From: Erythrobacter sp047872805
Lineage (GTDB): Bacteria; Pseudomonadota; Alphaproteobacteria; Sphingomonadales; Sphingomonadaceae
Direction of reading: 5' to 3'
Assembly (NCBI RefSeq): GCF_047872805.1
Contig: NZ_JBLQUK010000005.1
Location: forward strand, 124,001 to 188,000
Length of the DNA: 64,000 bases
Positions 17,861 to 26,536 of the stretch are shown here, one piece after another. Position 1 is the first letter of the stretch. Every line of letters begins with the position of its first letter. The translations under genes were made by a program, and so were the position numbers. Below the pieces are notes generated by a model. The model did not search any database and was not told the DNA's origin. It worked only from the letters and a program-made list of their open reading frames with translations.

Positions 17861-18011
17861 AGAAGGCGGAGCTTTCTGCACCCTGAGGACGCGTTAGCGT
17901 TAAGAAAGCGTAACATCACTGTCTCGGTTAACACCTAGCGTTCTCTCATTCGATTCGAGTGGCCGAAGTCGGTGCTTTCCCGAATCGCAATAGCTTTTTG
18001 GGGGAATTCTC

Positions 18012-21000
18012 ATGCACGCAGGCCTCGATTCGACTGTCTTCAACAACCGCTTTCACATCGACGATGCGGCATTCGCCATAGGTGAACCCTTCTTTTTGTT
18101 GGCCGCGAGTGAACAGGGTATCGCTGCCACCTCAACGGCGACTGCGGCCGAAGCGGCGAGCGTTGAAACTGTCTTCGAAGAAGGCTTTGAAACCGACGGC
18201 AACGGCACGCGCTACACCACATCGACCGCCGAGTTCACCGATTTGTCGGGCGATTTCTTCACCCGCACCGATGGCAGCAACATTGGCAGCTTTTATTCGG
18301 TTACCGGTTTTGGCGGTTCGTTTTATTTTGCCGGGATGGACCTCGACGGTGAGGGCGCAGCCAGCACGCAAACCATCACTTTTGCCGACCTCGACATTTC
18401 CGGTCTTACTGATCTGCAATTCTCAATCGATGTCGCGGAAGACGATGACGGCACGAATCAGGACTGGGACGCCGACACTGCGCTCATCATCGAATACCAG
18501 ATCGACGGCGGCGGTTTCCAGAACTTGCTAGCATTTGAGGCGATTGGCGGAACCAACACCGAACCGGCGCAGGACACAGATTTCGATGGGGTCGGTGATG
18601 GCGCGACGCTGACCAGCGTCTTTGCGAATTTCAGCGCGGCAATTGCCGGAACCGGATCTAATCTCGACATCCGCATCACTTTCGCGGTGATGGATGCAGG
18701 CGATGAAGACGCAGCGATCGACAATATCGTCGTAACCGGGACAGCCGAGGCCGCCCCGCCGGTGATCTTCATCAATGAATTTCATTATGACAATGTCAGC
18801 ACCGACACTGGCGAATTTGTCGAAGTTGCTGGCACCGCCGGGCTTGACCTAACGGGTTACAGCGTTGTCCTCTATAATGGATCGAATGGCACTGTTTACG
18901 ACACAATCACGCTGTCCGGAACAATCGACGATGAAGGCAGCGGTTTTGGCGCGCTGAGCTTCGCGCGTGCAGGCATCCAGAACGGGGGGCCTGATGGTTT
19001 GGCACTGGTCGATCCGATGGGCACTGTCCTGCAATTCCTGTCCTACGAAGGCACTTTCACCGCCGTGGGCGGCGCGGCTGATGGACTGACCAGCACCGAC
19101 GTGGGCGTCGAGGAAACAAGCAGCACCGAGGCAGGGTTCTCGCTTCAACTCACCGGCACGGGCACGGCTCCGATTGACTTCGCCTGGACCGGCCCAGCGG
19201 ATGACAGCCCCGGCGACCTAAATGCAGGTCAGTCATTTGGTGCTGCTCCACCTCCTCCGCCGCCGCCACCACCACCTCCTCCGCCACCGCCGCCGCCACC
19301 ATCAGGCGGCCCGGCCGAAGTGTTCATCAACGAAATTCACTATGACAACGCCAACACCGATACGGGCGAAGCGGTCGAAATTGCCGGCCCCGCCGGGACC
19401 GATCTGACCGGCTGGCAGCTGGCATTTTACAACGGCAATGGCGGGAGTGTTTACAATAGTCTGACGCTGAACGGCGTGATTCTGCCAGATCAGGATGATG
19501 GGTACGGCACGCTGGGGTTCACCATTCCGGGTCTGCAGAACGGCTCACCCGATGGCATTGCGTTGGTCGATCCCATGGGCAATGTGGTGCAGTTTCTCTC
19601 CTATGAAGGTACACTGACCGCCACCGATGGCCCCGCAGCGGGCCTGACGAGCGAAGACATTGGCGTCGCTGAAGATGGCAGCACACCAGCCGGCTTCTCG
19701 CTCCAACTGACCGGCACCGGTACTTTCTACGACGATTTCACATGGGAAACGCCGCGCGATGACAATTTCGGCGACGTCAACACAGGGCAGGATTTTGTTG
19801 CCGCCAATCCTAATGGAACGTTGTTTATCCAAGACGCCCAAGTCGTCGAAGGCGACAGCGGCTTCAGCAACCTGACCTTCAACATTTTCCGTGCGGGCGG
19901 AACGCAAGGGGAAATTACCGTCGATTTCGACACCGTCTTTACGGGCGGATTTGGTGCCGCTGCCCCGTCCGATTGGGCCGGACAAATCGGCACAAACGTG
20001 ACATTTGCCGATGGCGAAAGCTTCAAGACGGTCAGCATCGTAATTGCCGGCGATACTGAGGGTGAGCCCGACGAAACTCTCGAAATCCGGCTCAGCAGCC
20101 CCACCGGCGGGGCTACGATTGGCGACGGTGTGGCGATTGGCACTATCCTCAACGACGACGCGGTGACGCTTCAGATTGGCGAGATTCAGGGCGCAGGCCA
20201 CACCTCGATCTGGACCGGCAACGAAGTCACGACGACTGGTATCGTCTCCGCAATTGCTGCCAACGGCTTCTATTTGCAGGATGCCGACGGAGATGGAAAC
20301 ACGGCAACCTCTGACGGAATTTTCGTCTTTACCAACAGCGCCCCGACAGTGTCGCGCGGCGACGGGCTGACCGTTACCGGCACCGTTGGCGAATTCCTTC
20401 CGGGCGGCGATTCGTCAAACCTGACCATAACCCAACTTTCCAACGCTCTGATCTCTGTTGATAGCACAGGCAATGCCTTGCCCGCTGCAGCCCTGATTGG
20501 CCCGGACGGCGTATCGCCCCCAACCGAAGTGATCGAGGACGACGACTTTACCAGTTTTGATCCGGCAACCGACGGCATCGATTTCTGGGAAAGCCTCGAA
20601 GGGATGCTGGTCACCATCCAGAACCCGGTGGCGGTCGATTCAACCAATGGCTTTGGAGAATTGTGGACGGCGGCAAGCGACGGCGAAGGCGGCTTGCTTG
20701 GCACCAATGTTGCGGCAAGTGGGCTGCTTGTGGTCGACGGCGGCGACGGCGGGCTTGGCGAATTTGACGCAGGCGCGGGTTCGGATTTCAACCCCGAACG
20801 CATCCAGATCGACAGCGCTGGCGAATTGAACGGCTCTGATTTCAGCATTCCCGATGTGACGCCGGGCACAAGGCTGAACGATGTCACAGGGGTGGTCGAT
20901 TACGCTTTTGAAAACTTCCAGATCCGCCCGACCGAGGCGGTGACCGTGGCACAGGCCAGCACCAATATTGCCGAGATGACCACGCTGGTTCCAGGCGCTC

Positions 21001-22679
21001 AAAACCAATTGGCGCTGGCGACCTACAATGTCCTCAATCTCGACATCAATGATGCGGACGGCGACGATGACGTGGCCAATGGACAGCTGGCCCGAATCGC
21101 ATTCGACATCGGCGTAAACCTTGCCGCGCCCGATATCGTGGTGCTTCAGGAAATTCAGGACGACAGCGGCTCTGCGAATGACGGAACCATTTCGGCGCAG
21201 ATGACTCTTCAGGCGCTTGCGCAGTCGATTTTTGAACAGTCCGGAGTGCAATATTCGGTGTTCGACAATCCCTTTGTCGAGGACGGCGCAGGCGGCGGCC
21301 AGCCGGGCGGGAACATCCGCGTGGCTTTCCTTTACCGCGGCGACCGGGTCGATCTGGATGAAGCATCGGTCTTCACCATCACCGATGACACTGGCGCGCT
21401 CGATGCAGCCTTTCAGGGATCGCGCGCACCGCTGGGCGGCAATTTCCGTTTCAATGGTGAGACCGTGACGGTGATCGGCAATCACTTCACATCAAAAATC
21501 GGATCAGACAGCAGTTTCAGTGCGGTTCAGCCGCCCGCCAATGCGGGGGCGCTGGCCCGCGCGGCGCAGGCCGCCGCCGTTAACGGCTTTATAGATCAAT
21601 TGATCGCTGCGGATGCCGATGCCAAAATCGCGGTGGCGGGTGATTTCAACGAATTCCAATTCGAAGAGCCGTTGCAGATTCTCACTGGGGATCTCGATTT
21701 TGCCGGTGGCACAGTGTCGGAAGGCAGCGCGCCCGTTCTGGAAAACCTCACCTTCAAGCTCGACGCGAATGAGCGTTACAGCGTTCTGTTTCAAGGCAAT
21801 GCGCAGGCGCTCGATCACATTCTGGCGACTTCAAACCTCGCTGCGGGCGCACAGGTCGATGCGGTCCACACCAACACGCCCGTTGGCAATCCTGCTTCGG
21901 ACCATGACCCGATCCTTGCGCTGTTCACCGTGGGCGAATTGGTGAACAAAATTATCGGCACTGCAGGCAGCAACGACATCGAAGGGACCGAAGGCAACGA
22001 CAATGTTTCCGCTGGCAGCGGCAACGATGAAGTCAATGGCAATGGCGGCAACGATACCATTGCAGGCGGCTCTGGCTCCGACACGCTGTTCGGCGGGGTC
22101 GGCAACGATACGATCAACGGCGGTAGCGGCGATGATGTGATCGGCGGCGGCGACGGCGAAGACACGTTAACCGGCGGTTCGGGCCGCGACACATTCGTGG
22201 TCGAAGCCGGAAAGACCCAAACTGATGCCGATTTCATCACGGATTTCAGACCATTCGACCGGATTGCTCTGGCCGATGCCGAGGGCCGCGACATCATTAT
22301 CCGTCAGGCTGGTGCGGATACAGAAATCTTGGCTGACGGCGTGCTGGTGGTCACCTTGCTGGGCACGCGCGCCAACCGGGTGGTGAACAATGTCGAATAT
22401 GATGGCGACCCTGCATCGATCGATGCCCCTGCTGGACGGGGCCGGGGACCACGTTTCGACGAGTTCGACTTTGACAATTTTGGCAACGACGGCGAACCGG
22501 GTCCGGTTCCGCAAACCATGATGCCCGCTCAATTTGCTGCGACACAGGTCAACATTGCAAGCGTGTTTGGCGAAGCCATCGCCGGTTCGGGAACGATTGA
22601 GCTTGGCTCAGAAGCCCGCGAGTGGGGCGACAATCCGTGGATCATCCACAGCGCCCTTGGAACAGACTCTCTAGTCTGA
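18012..22679 (+). CDS. Giant secreted exonuclease/endonuclease with lamin-tail, Calx-beta and RTX domains
   Basis: This 1555-residue type I secretion cargo starts after a GGGGGAA ribosome site. In order it has an N-terminal beta-rich region (to about 245), a lamin-tail-like domain (250-397), an 18-proline tract (413-430), a second lamin-tail-like domain (435-593), a Calx-beta domain (600-718), OB-like segments, and an endonuclease/exonuclease/phosphatase domain (about 1000-1306). That domain has the catalytic motifs YNVLN, QEIQD, GNHF, GDFNEF and SDHDP. RTX nonapeptides (GGxGxDx type) follow at about 1313-1397, and a C-terminal secretion region ends TDSLV. The layout resembles ExeM/NucH extracellular nucleases used for phosphate or nucleotide scavenging and biofilm turnover. 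It converges on genes for a matching ABC exporter and adaptor. Confidence 0.9.
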   Translation: MHAGLDSTVFNNRFHIDDAAFAIGEPFFLLAASEQGIAATSTATAAEAASVETVFEEGFETDGNGTRYTTSTAEFTDLSGDFFTRTDGSNIGSFYSVTGFGGSFYFAGMDLDGEGAASTQTITFADLDISGLTDLQFSIDVAEDDDGTNQDWDADTALIIEYQIDGGGFQNLLAFEAIGGTNTEPAQDTDFDGVGDGATLTSVFANFSAAIAGTGSNLDIRITFAVMDAGDEDAAIDNIVVTGTAEAAPPVIFINEFHYDNVSTDTGEFVEVAGTAGLDLTGYSVVLYNGSNGTVYDTITLSGTIDDEGSGFGALSFARAGIQNGGPDGLALVDPMGTVLQFLSYEGTFTAVGGAADGLTSTDVGVEETSSTEAGFSLQLTGTGTAPIDFAWTGPADDSPGDLNAGQSFGAAPPPPPPPPPPPPPPPPPPSGGPAEVFINEIHYDNANTDTGEAVEIAGPAGTDLTGWQLAFYNGNGGSVYNSLTLNGVILPDQDDGYGTLGFTIPGLQNGSPDGIALVDPMGNVVQFLSYEGTLTATDGPAAGLTSEDIGVAEDGSTPAGFSLQLTGTGTFYDDFTWETPRDDNFGDVNTGQDFVAANPNGTLFIQDAQVVEGDSGFSNLTFNIFRAGGTQGEITVDFDTVFTGGFGAAAPSDWAGQIGTNVTFADGESFKTVSIVIAGDTEGEPDETLEIRLSSPTGGATIGDGVAIGTILNDDAVTLQIGEIQGAGHTSIWTGNEVTTTGIVSAIAANGFYLQDADGDGNTATSDGIFVFTNSAPTVSRGDGLTVTGTVGEFLPGGDSSNLTITQLSNALISVDSTGNALPAAALIGPDGVSPPTEVIEDDDFTSFDPATDGIDFWESLEGMLVTIQNPVAVDSTNGFGELWTAASDGEGGLLGTNVAASGLLVVDGGDGGLGEFDAGAGSDFNPERIQIDSAGELNGSDFSIPDVTPGTRLNDVTGVVDYAFENFQIRPTEAVTVAQASTNIAEMTTLVPGAQNQLALATYNVLNLDINDADGDDDVANGQLARIAFDIGVNLAAPDIVVLQEIQDDSGSANDGTISAQMTLQALAQSIFEQSGVQYSVFDNPFVEDGAGGGQPGGNIRVAFLYRGDRVDLDEASVFTITDDTGALDAAFQGSRAPLGGNFRFNGETVTVIGNHFTSKIGSDSSFSAVQPPANAGALARAAQAAAVNGFIDQLIAADADAKIAVAGDFNEFQFEEPLQILTGDLDFAGGTVSEGSAPVLENLTFKLDANERYSVLFQGNAQALDHILATSNLAAGAQVDAVHTNTPVGNPASDHDPILALFTVGELVNKIIGTAGSNDIEGTEGNDNVSAGSGNDEVNGNGGNDTIAGGSGSDTLFGGVGNDTINGGSGDDVIGGGDGEDTLTGGSGRDTFVVEAGKTQTDADFITDFRPFDRIALADAEGRDIIIRQAGADTEILADGVLVVTLLGTRANRVVNNVEYDGDPASIDAPAGRGRGPRFDEFDFDNFGNDGEPGPVPQTMMPAQFAATQVNIASVFGEAIAGSGTIELGSEAREWGDNPWIIHSALGTDSLV
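19248..19301 (+). repeat. 18-codon polyproline tract
   Basis: The codons run CCA/CCT/CCG without interruption between the two lamin-tail-like domains. The tract should form a stiff polyproline helix and needs EF-P for efficient translation. Confidence 0.9.
21955..22188 (+). repeat. RTX calcium-binding repeat block
   Basis: About nine Gly/Asp-rich nonapeptides (for example GNDTIAGGS, GNDTINGGS, GEDTLTGGS) are encoded in tandem. Such repeats fold into a parallel beta-roll on binding Ca2+ outside the cell and mark type I secretion cargo. Confidence 0.9.
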
Positions 22680-22701
22680 TCCGCGGCATGCGACAGCAAA
22701 A

Positions 22702-22737
22702 GGGGGCGGCAAGGATCACTCTTGCCGCCCCTCTTTT
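22702..22737. terminator. Bidirectional intrinsic terminator
   Basis: GGGGCGGCAAG (22703-22713) pairs with CTTGCCGCCCC (22721-22731) around a seven-base loop, an 11-bp GC-rich stem followed by TCTTTT. It lies between the convergent nuclease and HlyD genes. On the minus strand the stem is followed by CTTTTG-type sequence, so it could stop both transcripts. Confidence 0.85.
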
Positions 22738-22752
22738 GAATGCAACATTGGG

Positions 22753-24090
22753 CTAATTGCGAAAGGCGCGTTCGAATTGATCGCTCAGCGGCTTTAGCAG
22801 AAACGACAACATCGACCGGTTGCCGGTTTCAATAAACAGTTCAGCCGGCATGCCCGAAACGAGAGCCATCTCATCGGCAATCGCCTGATCCTCTGGGTTT
22901 AGCACCACGCGAACCCGGTATAGCCGCAGGCCGCTTGCCTGATCTGTGACGGGATCAGCAGAGACAAACGCGACCTTGCCCGAAAGTTCGGGTGTGGAGG
23001 CCTGATTGAATGCAGACAGCCGCAGCCGCGCCGCCTGCCCATCCTTGACCCGGTCAATGTCGCTGGGCAGCACCAATCCGTTGAACACCAGACGATCATC
23101 GCGCGGCACAATTTCAAGAATGGTCTCGGCCGGACGGATCACCTCTCCGACCGCTCCGAACGCCAGTTTGTCGATAGTCCCAGCATAGGGCGCGCGGATC
23201 GCCGAACGGTCGAAAGTGTCCCCTGCACTCGCGCTGGCGACGCGCTGTTGGTTGATTGCTGCCTCGATCTGCGCGAGTTCTGCCCCAGCTTGCGCGCGTG
23301 CGGTCTGACCGATCTGGATACGCTGCTCCTGCGCCTGAGCAATTCCGGCGTTGGACTGCGCAATATTAGCTCTGAGCGCGCCAATCGACCCTTCGAGTTC
23401 GATCGCCTGCCGCTCCATCTCATTGAGCCGCCGGATGGTCACATAGCCTTGATCGAACATGTCGCGCAGCATGGCGAGTTCGGGTCCGATCAATTCCTGC
23501 TGCTGCCTCAGCGCGGAAATCTGCGCTTCATACCCGTCGATCTGGCGTCCAAGCTGGTTCACCCGTTCATCAAGCTGAATACGCAGGCTGGCGCGTTCAG
23601 AGCGGGAGATGCCAAAGCGGCGCTGTTCCGACGCGATAACGGCGCGCGCCTCGGCGCTGTCGTCCTGGATCAGTTCCGCCGGAAAGGTGATTGCTGCGCG
23701 CTCTTCGATTTCGGCCACCAGTCCAGCCCGCCGCGCCAACAATTGCGCGAGCGACAGCTCCGAAAATTCGGCGCTCAATTCGGTGACATTGCTGTCGAGC
23801 CGGATCAGCAGATCGCCGTCCTCAACCATATCACCATCGCGCACCAGAATTTCCGCGATCACCCCTCCGGTGGGGTGCGCAATTCGCTTGATCCGGCTTT
23901 CCGGTCCAACCTCGGCAGTGGCAATCACCGCACCACCAATCGGCACGAGAATGCCTCCGATCAGCACCATCAAAGCCAGCACCGCCGCAGCGATCATCGA
24001 GGTCCGCATGCGCGATCTGACACGCGCGTCAAACTTGCTGGCTGCCGCTTCGACGTCCTGCGACAGCGGCATGGTGAGCAGCGCATTCAT
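22753..24090 (-). CDS. HlyD/PrtE-family type I secretion periplasmic adaptor
   Basis: This 445-residue membrane-fusion protein has one N-terminal membrane helix (about 31-55), a lipoyl-like half (GGVIAEILVRDGDMVEDGDLL), a long coiled-coil hairpin (about 110-290), the second lipoyl half (IRAPYAGTIDKLAFGAVGEV) and a C-terminal beta-barrel region. These features fit adaptors that link an inner-membrane ABC exporter to an outer-membrane TolC channel. Its ATG overlaps the stop of the ABC gene (ATGA, four bases), so the two are translationally coupled. The adjacent RTX nuclease is the obvious cargo. No dedicated TolC gene lies in this locus; the nearest TolC-like gene belongs to the MacAB-type operon at 37.8-39.4 kb. 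Confidence 0.92.
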   Translation of the reverse strand: MNALLTMPLSQDVEAAASKFDARVRSRMRTSMIAAAVLALMVLIGGILVPIGGAVIATAEVGPESRIKRIAHPTGGVIAEILVRDGDMVEDGDLLIRLDSNVTELSAEFSELSLAQLLARRAGLVAEIEERAAITFPAELIQDDSAEARAVIASEQRRFGISRSERASLRIQLDERVNQLGRQIDGYEAQISALRQQQELIGPELAMLRDMFDQGYVTIRRLNEMERQAIELEGSIGALRANIAQSNAGIAQAQEQRIQIGQTARAQAGAELAQIEAAINQQRVASASAGDTFDRSAIRAPYAGTIDKLAFGAVGEVIRPAETILEIVPRDDRLVFNGLVLPSDIDRVKDGQAARLRLSAFNQASTPELSGKVAFVSADPVTDQASGLRLYRVRVVLNPEDQAIADEMALVSGMPAELFIETGNRSMLSFLLKPLSDQFERAFRN

Positions 24091-25838
24091 TGTGCCGCGC
24101 CTTCTTTGGCTGCGGTGACTTTATGCGTGTGGCGGATGGGGGTTGCCGCGTGTGGTGTTACCATTCGGGACAGCACCTCGTCACGCTCTCCAAATGCGGC
24201 CATCTTGCCGTCTTTCAGCACCAGCACCTTGTTGACCTGCCGCAGGGCGGAGGGACGATGCGCGACGAGCACTGCAATTGCCCCACGCTTTCGGCAGGCA
24301 GCAACCGCATGGTCAAGCGCGGCTTCCCCATCGGAATCGAGGTTGGAATTGGGCTCATCCAGAACCACCAGAAACGGATCGCCATACAGCGCGCGGGCCA
24401 GCCCGATGCGCTGGCGTTGCCCGGCCGATAATTGCACCCCGCCCGCGCCGATCCTAGTGTCATAGCCAGCGGAAAAGCCCAAAATCATCTCGTGCACACC
24501 CGCCATTTGTGCCGCAGCGATCACCGCTTGCGATGGGTGCTCCGGGTCGAAGCGGGCGATATTCTGCGCAATGGTTCCATCAAACAATTCAGCGATTTGT
24601 GGCAGGTACCCCAGATGGATACCCAGTGCATCGGGGTGCCATTGTTCAAGGCTCGCACCATCAAGCCGCACCGACCCATGGGCCGGCGGCCACAATCCGA
24701 CGAGAGCGCGTGCCAGCGTGGTCTTGCCCGCCGCGCTCGGACCGATAATTCCCAGCGCATCGCCTGCCATCAGGTCGAACTGGATCCCTTCGATGACCGG
24801 CGCCTCCATACCTGGCGGGATAATGACAAGGCTTTCGAGGGTCAGCGATTGGCGCGGCGATGGCAGCTGCGTCGTCTGACCTTCGGCCCCTGGCACGGCG
24901 GCGAAGACACGCTCCAGCCGCTGCCATCCCTGCCGCGCGGCGGTAAACGCGCCCCAATGGGCAATCGCCTGATCAATCGGAGCTAGCGCGCGGGCCGCCA
25001 GGATCGAGGCAGCGAACACAATCCCGCCGCTCGCTTCCCCTGCCAGATACAGCAGGGCACCGACGGTCAACACCAGACTTTGCAGGAACAGACGAAAGAT
25101 TCGGCTGATGCCCGAAATCAGGCTCCCGCTGCGCGCCACCGCATCCTGAGCCATTCCCAGTTGAGTGTTGGCAGCGTGCCACTGATCAGCCATCCGCTGA
25201 GCCATCCCAAGCGTTCGGATCACCTCGACATGATGGCGAGTGTCGCCCGCCAACTTCGCCCGCAGCGCGCGCGCACGGCTGAGCGCTTCGCTCGGCCCGC
25301 TTGTCATGCGATCATTCAGGAAGGTGAGCGCAACCAAAATTAGCGCCCCCGCCAAAGCTGTCACGCCCAGCCACACATGCAGCACCATCAGCAGCGCGAT
25401 GAACAGCAACAGCCAAGGCAGATCCATCAACGCGCCCGGTCCGGGCGAAGACAAGAAGCTCCTGATAGAGTCAAGATCGCGCATCGGTGTCAGGCCATCG
25501 TCGCCTTCCTCACCCTTTTGCAGAGCCAACCAGGCAATTGCGCGGTGCACCTGACCAGTCACCCGCGCATCGAGCGAGGCCGCGACATCGCCCAAGATGC
25601 GGATGCGCAATAGGTCAAACAGGCCCTGAAACACATAAACCACAACGATCATTGCCAGCAGGCCAAACAGCGTCGCCGTGCTACCGCTGGGCATCACCGA
25701 ATCGTAAATCAGCAACATGTAAATTGGCCCGCCAAGCAGCAGGACATTGATTATCGCACTGAGCCATCCGACTGTAATAAAAGCCGATTTCGACGCAGAA
25801 AGGGCCGCGCGCAAATCAGATGTCGGTTCGGATTTCAT
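24087..25838 (-). CDS. Type I secretion ABC exporter (PrtD-like)
   Basis: The membrane domain occupies the first 300 residues and the nucleotide-binding domain the rest. Walker A is GPSAAGKTT, the signature is LSAGQRQRIGLARAL, Walker B is LVVLDEPNSNLD and the H-loop is LVAHRPSAL. There is no N-terminal C39 peptidase, so it belongs to the PrtD/RTX group and not the bacteriocin exporters. I favour the ATG at 25838 (583 residues, MKSEPTSD...), where alignable sequence begins; the open frame extends to 25901 and neither start has a strong ribosome site. It is followed by the HlyD gene with a four-base overlap. It should power export of the RTX nuclease. Confidence 0.92.
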   Translation of the reverse strand: MKSEPTSDLRAALSASKSAFITVGWLSAIINVLLLGGPIYMLLIYDSVMPSGSTATLFGLLAMIVVVYVFQGLFDLLRIRILGDVAASLDARVTGQVHRAIAWLALQKGEEGDDGLTPMRDLDSIRSFLSSPGPGALMDLPWLLLFIALLMVLHVWLGVTALAGALILVALTFLNDRMTSGPSEALSRARALRAKLAGDTRHHVEVIRTLGMAQRMADQWHAANTQLGMAQDAVARSGSLISGISRIFRLFLQSLVLTVGALLYLAGEASGGIVFAASILAARALAPIDQAIAHWGAFTAARQGWQRLERVFAAVPGAEGQTTQLPSPRQSLTLESLVIIPPGMEAPVIEGIQFDLMAGDALGIIGPSAAGKTTLARALVGLWPPAHGSVRLDGASLEQWHPDALGIHLGYLPQIAELFDGTIAQNIARFDPEHPSQAVIAAAQMAGVHEMILGFSAGYDTRIGAGGVQLSAGQRQRIGLARALYGDPFLVVLDEPNSNLDSDGEAALDHAVAACRKRGAIAVLVAHRPSALRQVNKVLVLKDGKMAAFGERDEVLSRMVTPHAATPIRHTHKVTAAKEGAAQ

Positions 25839-25919
25839 AGTCAACCGGATTGCGCAGCATATGCGACAGGTTAAAGACTCCCAGCGAGCCGATGGCCGCA
25901 TTCAGCGAGCGTCGCAGCG

Positions 25920-25939
25920 GCTAATCCGTTCGAATTAGC
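25920..25939. promoter_or_regulatory. Inverted repeat between the divergent ABC exporter and coiled-coil genes
   Basis: GCTAAT (25920-25925) and ATTAGC (25934-25939) form perfect six-base arms around eight bases. It lies upstream of the ABC exporter start and could be an operator for the divergent promoters. No regulator is suggested by the sequence. Confidence 0.3.
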
Positions 25940-26008
25940 GGCAGCAGCTTACACCGAGTTACAAAATCGTTTTTTTGAAAGCTTTATCGGCTAAGGCTAC
26001 GCGCAATC

Positions 26009-26536
26009 ATGTCCGACAAGCTGAACGACGCCCTTACCGAGAATCGCCAATTGCAGCGCATGGTCGCTTCGATGCGCGAAGCGTTGGAAGAAAAGGATTA
26101 TGAAAACCGGCGGAAATTGCAGGCTGCAATGGCTCAGGCGGCGGCTGAAATCGCGCAGTTGAAAGCGGCCGCGCAGGCACTGCGCGACGAATTGGAAATC
26201 AGGGCGCACGAAACCGGGAAGCAGCGTCAGGCCGCTCGCCAGGAAGCCGCTGCGGAAATCAAACTGCTCAAGGAAACCTGTCAGGCGCTGCGCGACACGC
26301 TGGACGACCACAAAGCCGAAGCGGCGCAAAGGGTGCAGGCCGAAAAGCAGACCGCCGCCGGAGAGACCGGACAATTGCGCCAGGCGGTCCAGACCCAGCG
26401 CGAAGAAATGGACAATATGCGTGCGCGGTTTGCCGAAGAACGACAGATGCTCGAACGCCAGCACCGAGACCGGCTGCGAGAGCTTACCCAAACGATCCAG
26501 CACTTGCGCGAGAGCCTGACGGAGAGACAAACATGA
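26009..26536 (+). CDS. Coiled-coil protein coupled to the adenylate cyclase
   Basis: I do not recognise a family. The 175-residue product is almost entirely charged, Ala/Glu/Gln/Arg-rich heptads (for example QAAAEIAQLKAAAQALRDEL), predicting one long coiled coil with no membrane helix or signal peptide. Two internal segments, each ending in a K..A/C..ALRD phrase (QALRDEL, QALRDTL), look like duplicated units. Its stop codon overlaps the cyclase ATG (ATGA, four bases), so the two proteins are likely made together. It might scaffold, dimerise or localise the cyclase. That role is an inference from the overlap. Confidence 0.75.
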   Translation: MSDKLNDALTENRQLQRMVASMREALEEKDYENRRKLQAAMAQAAAEIAQLKAAAQALRDELEIRAHETGKQRQAARQEAAAEIKLLKETCQALRDTLDDHKAEAAQRVQAEKQTAAGETGQLRQAVQTQREEMDNMRARFAEERQMLERQHRDRLRELTQTIQHLRESLTERQT

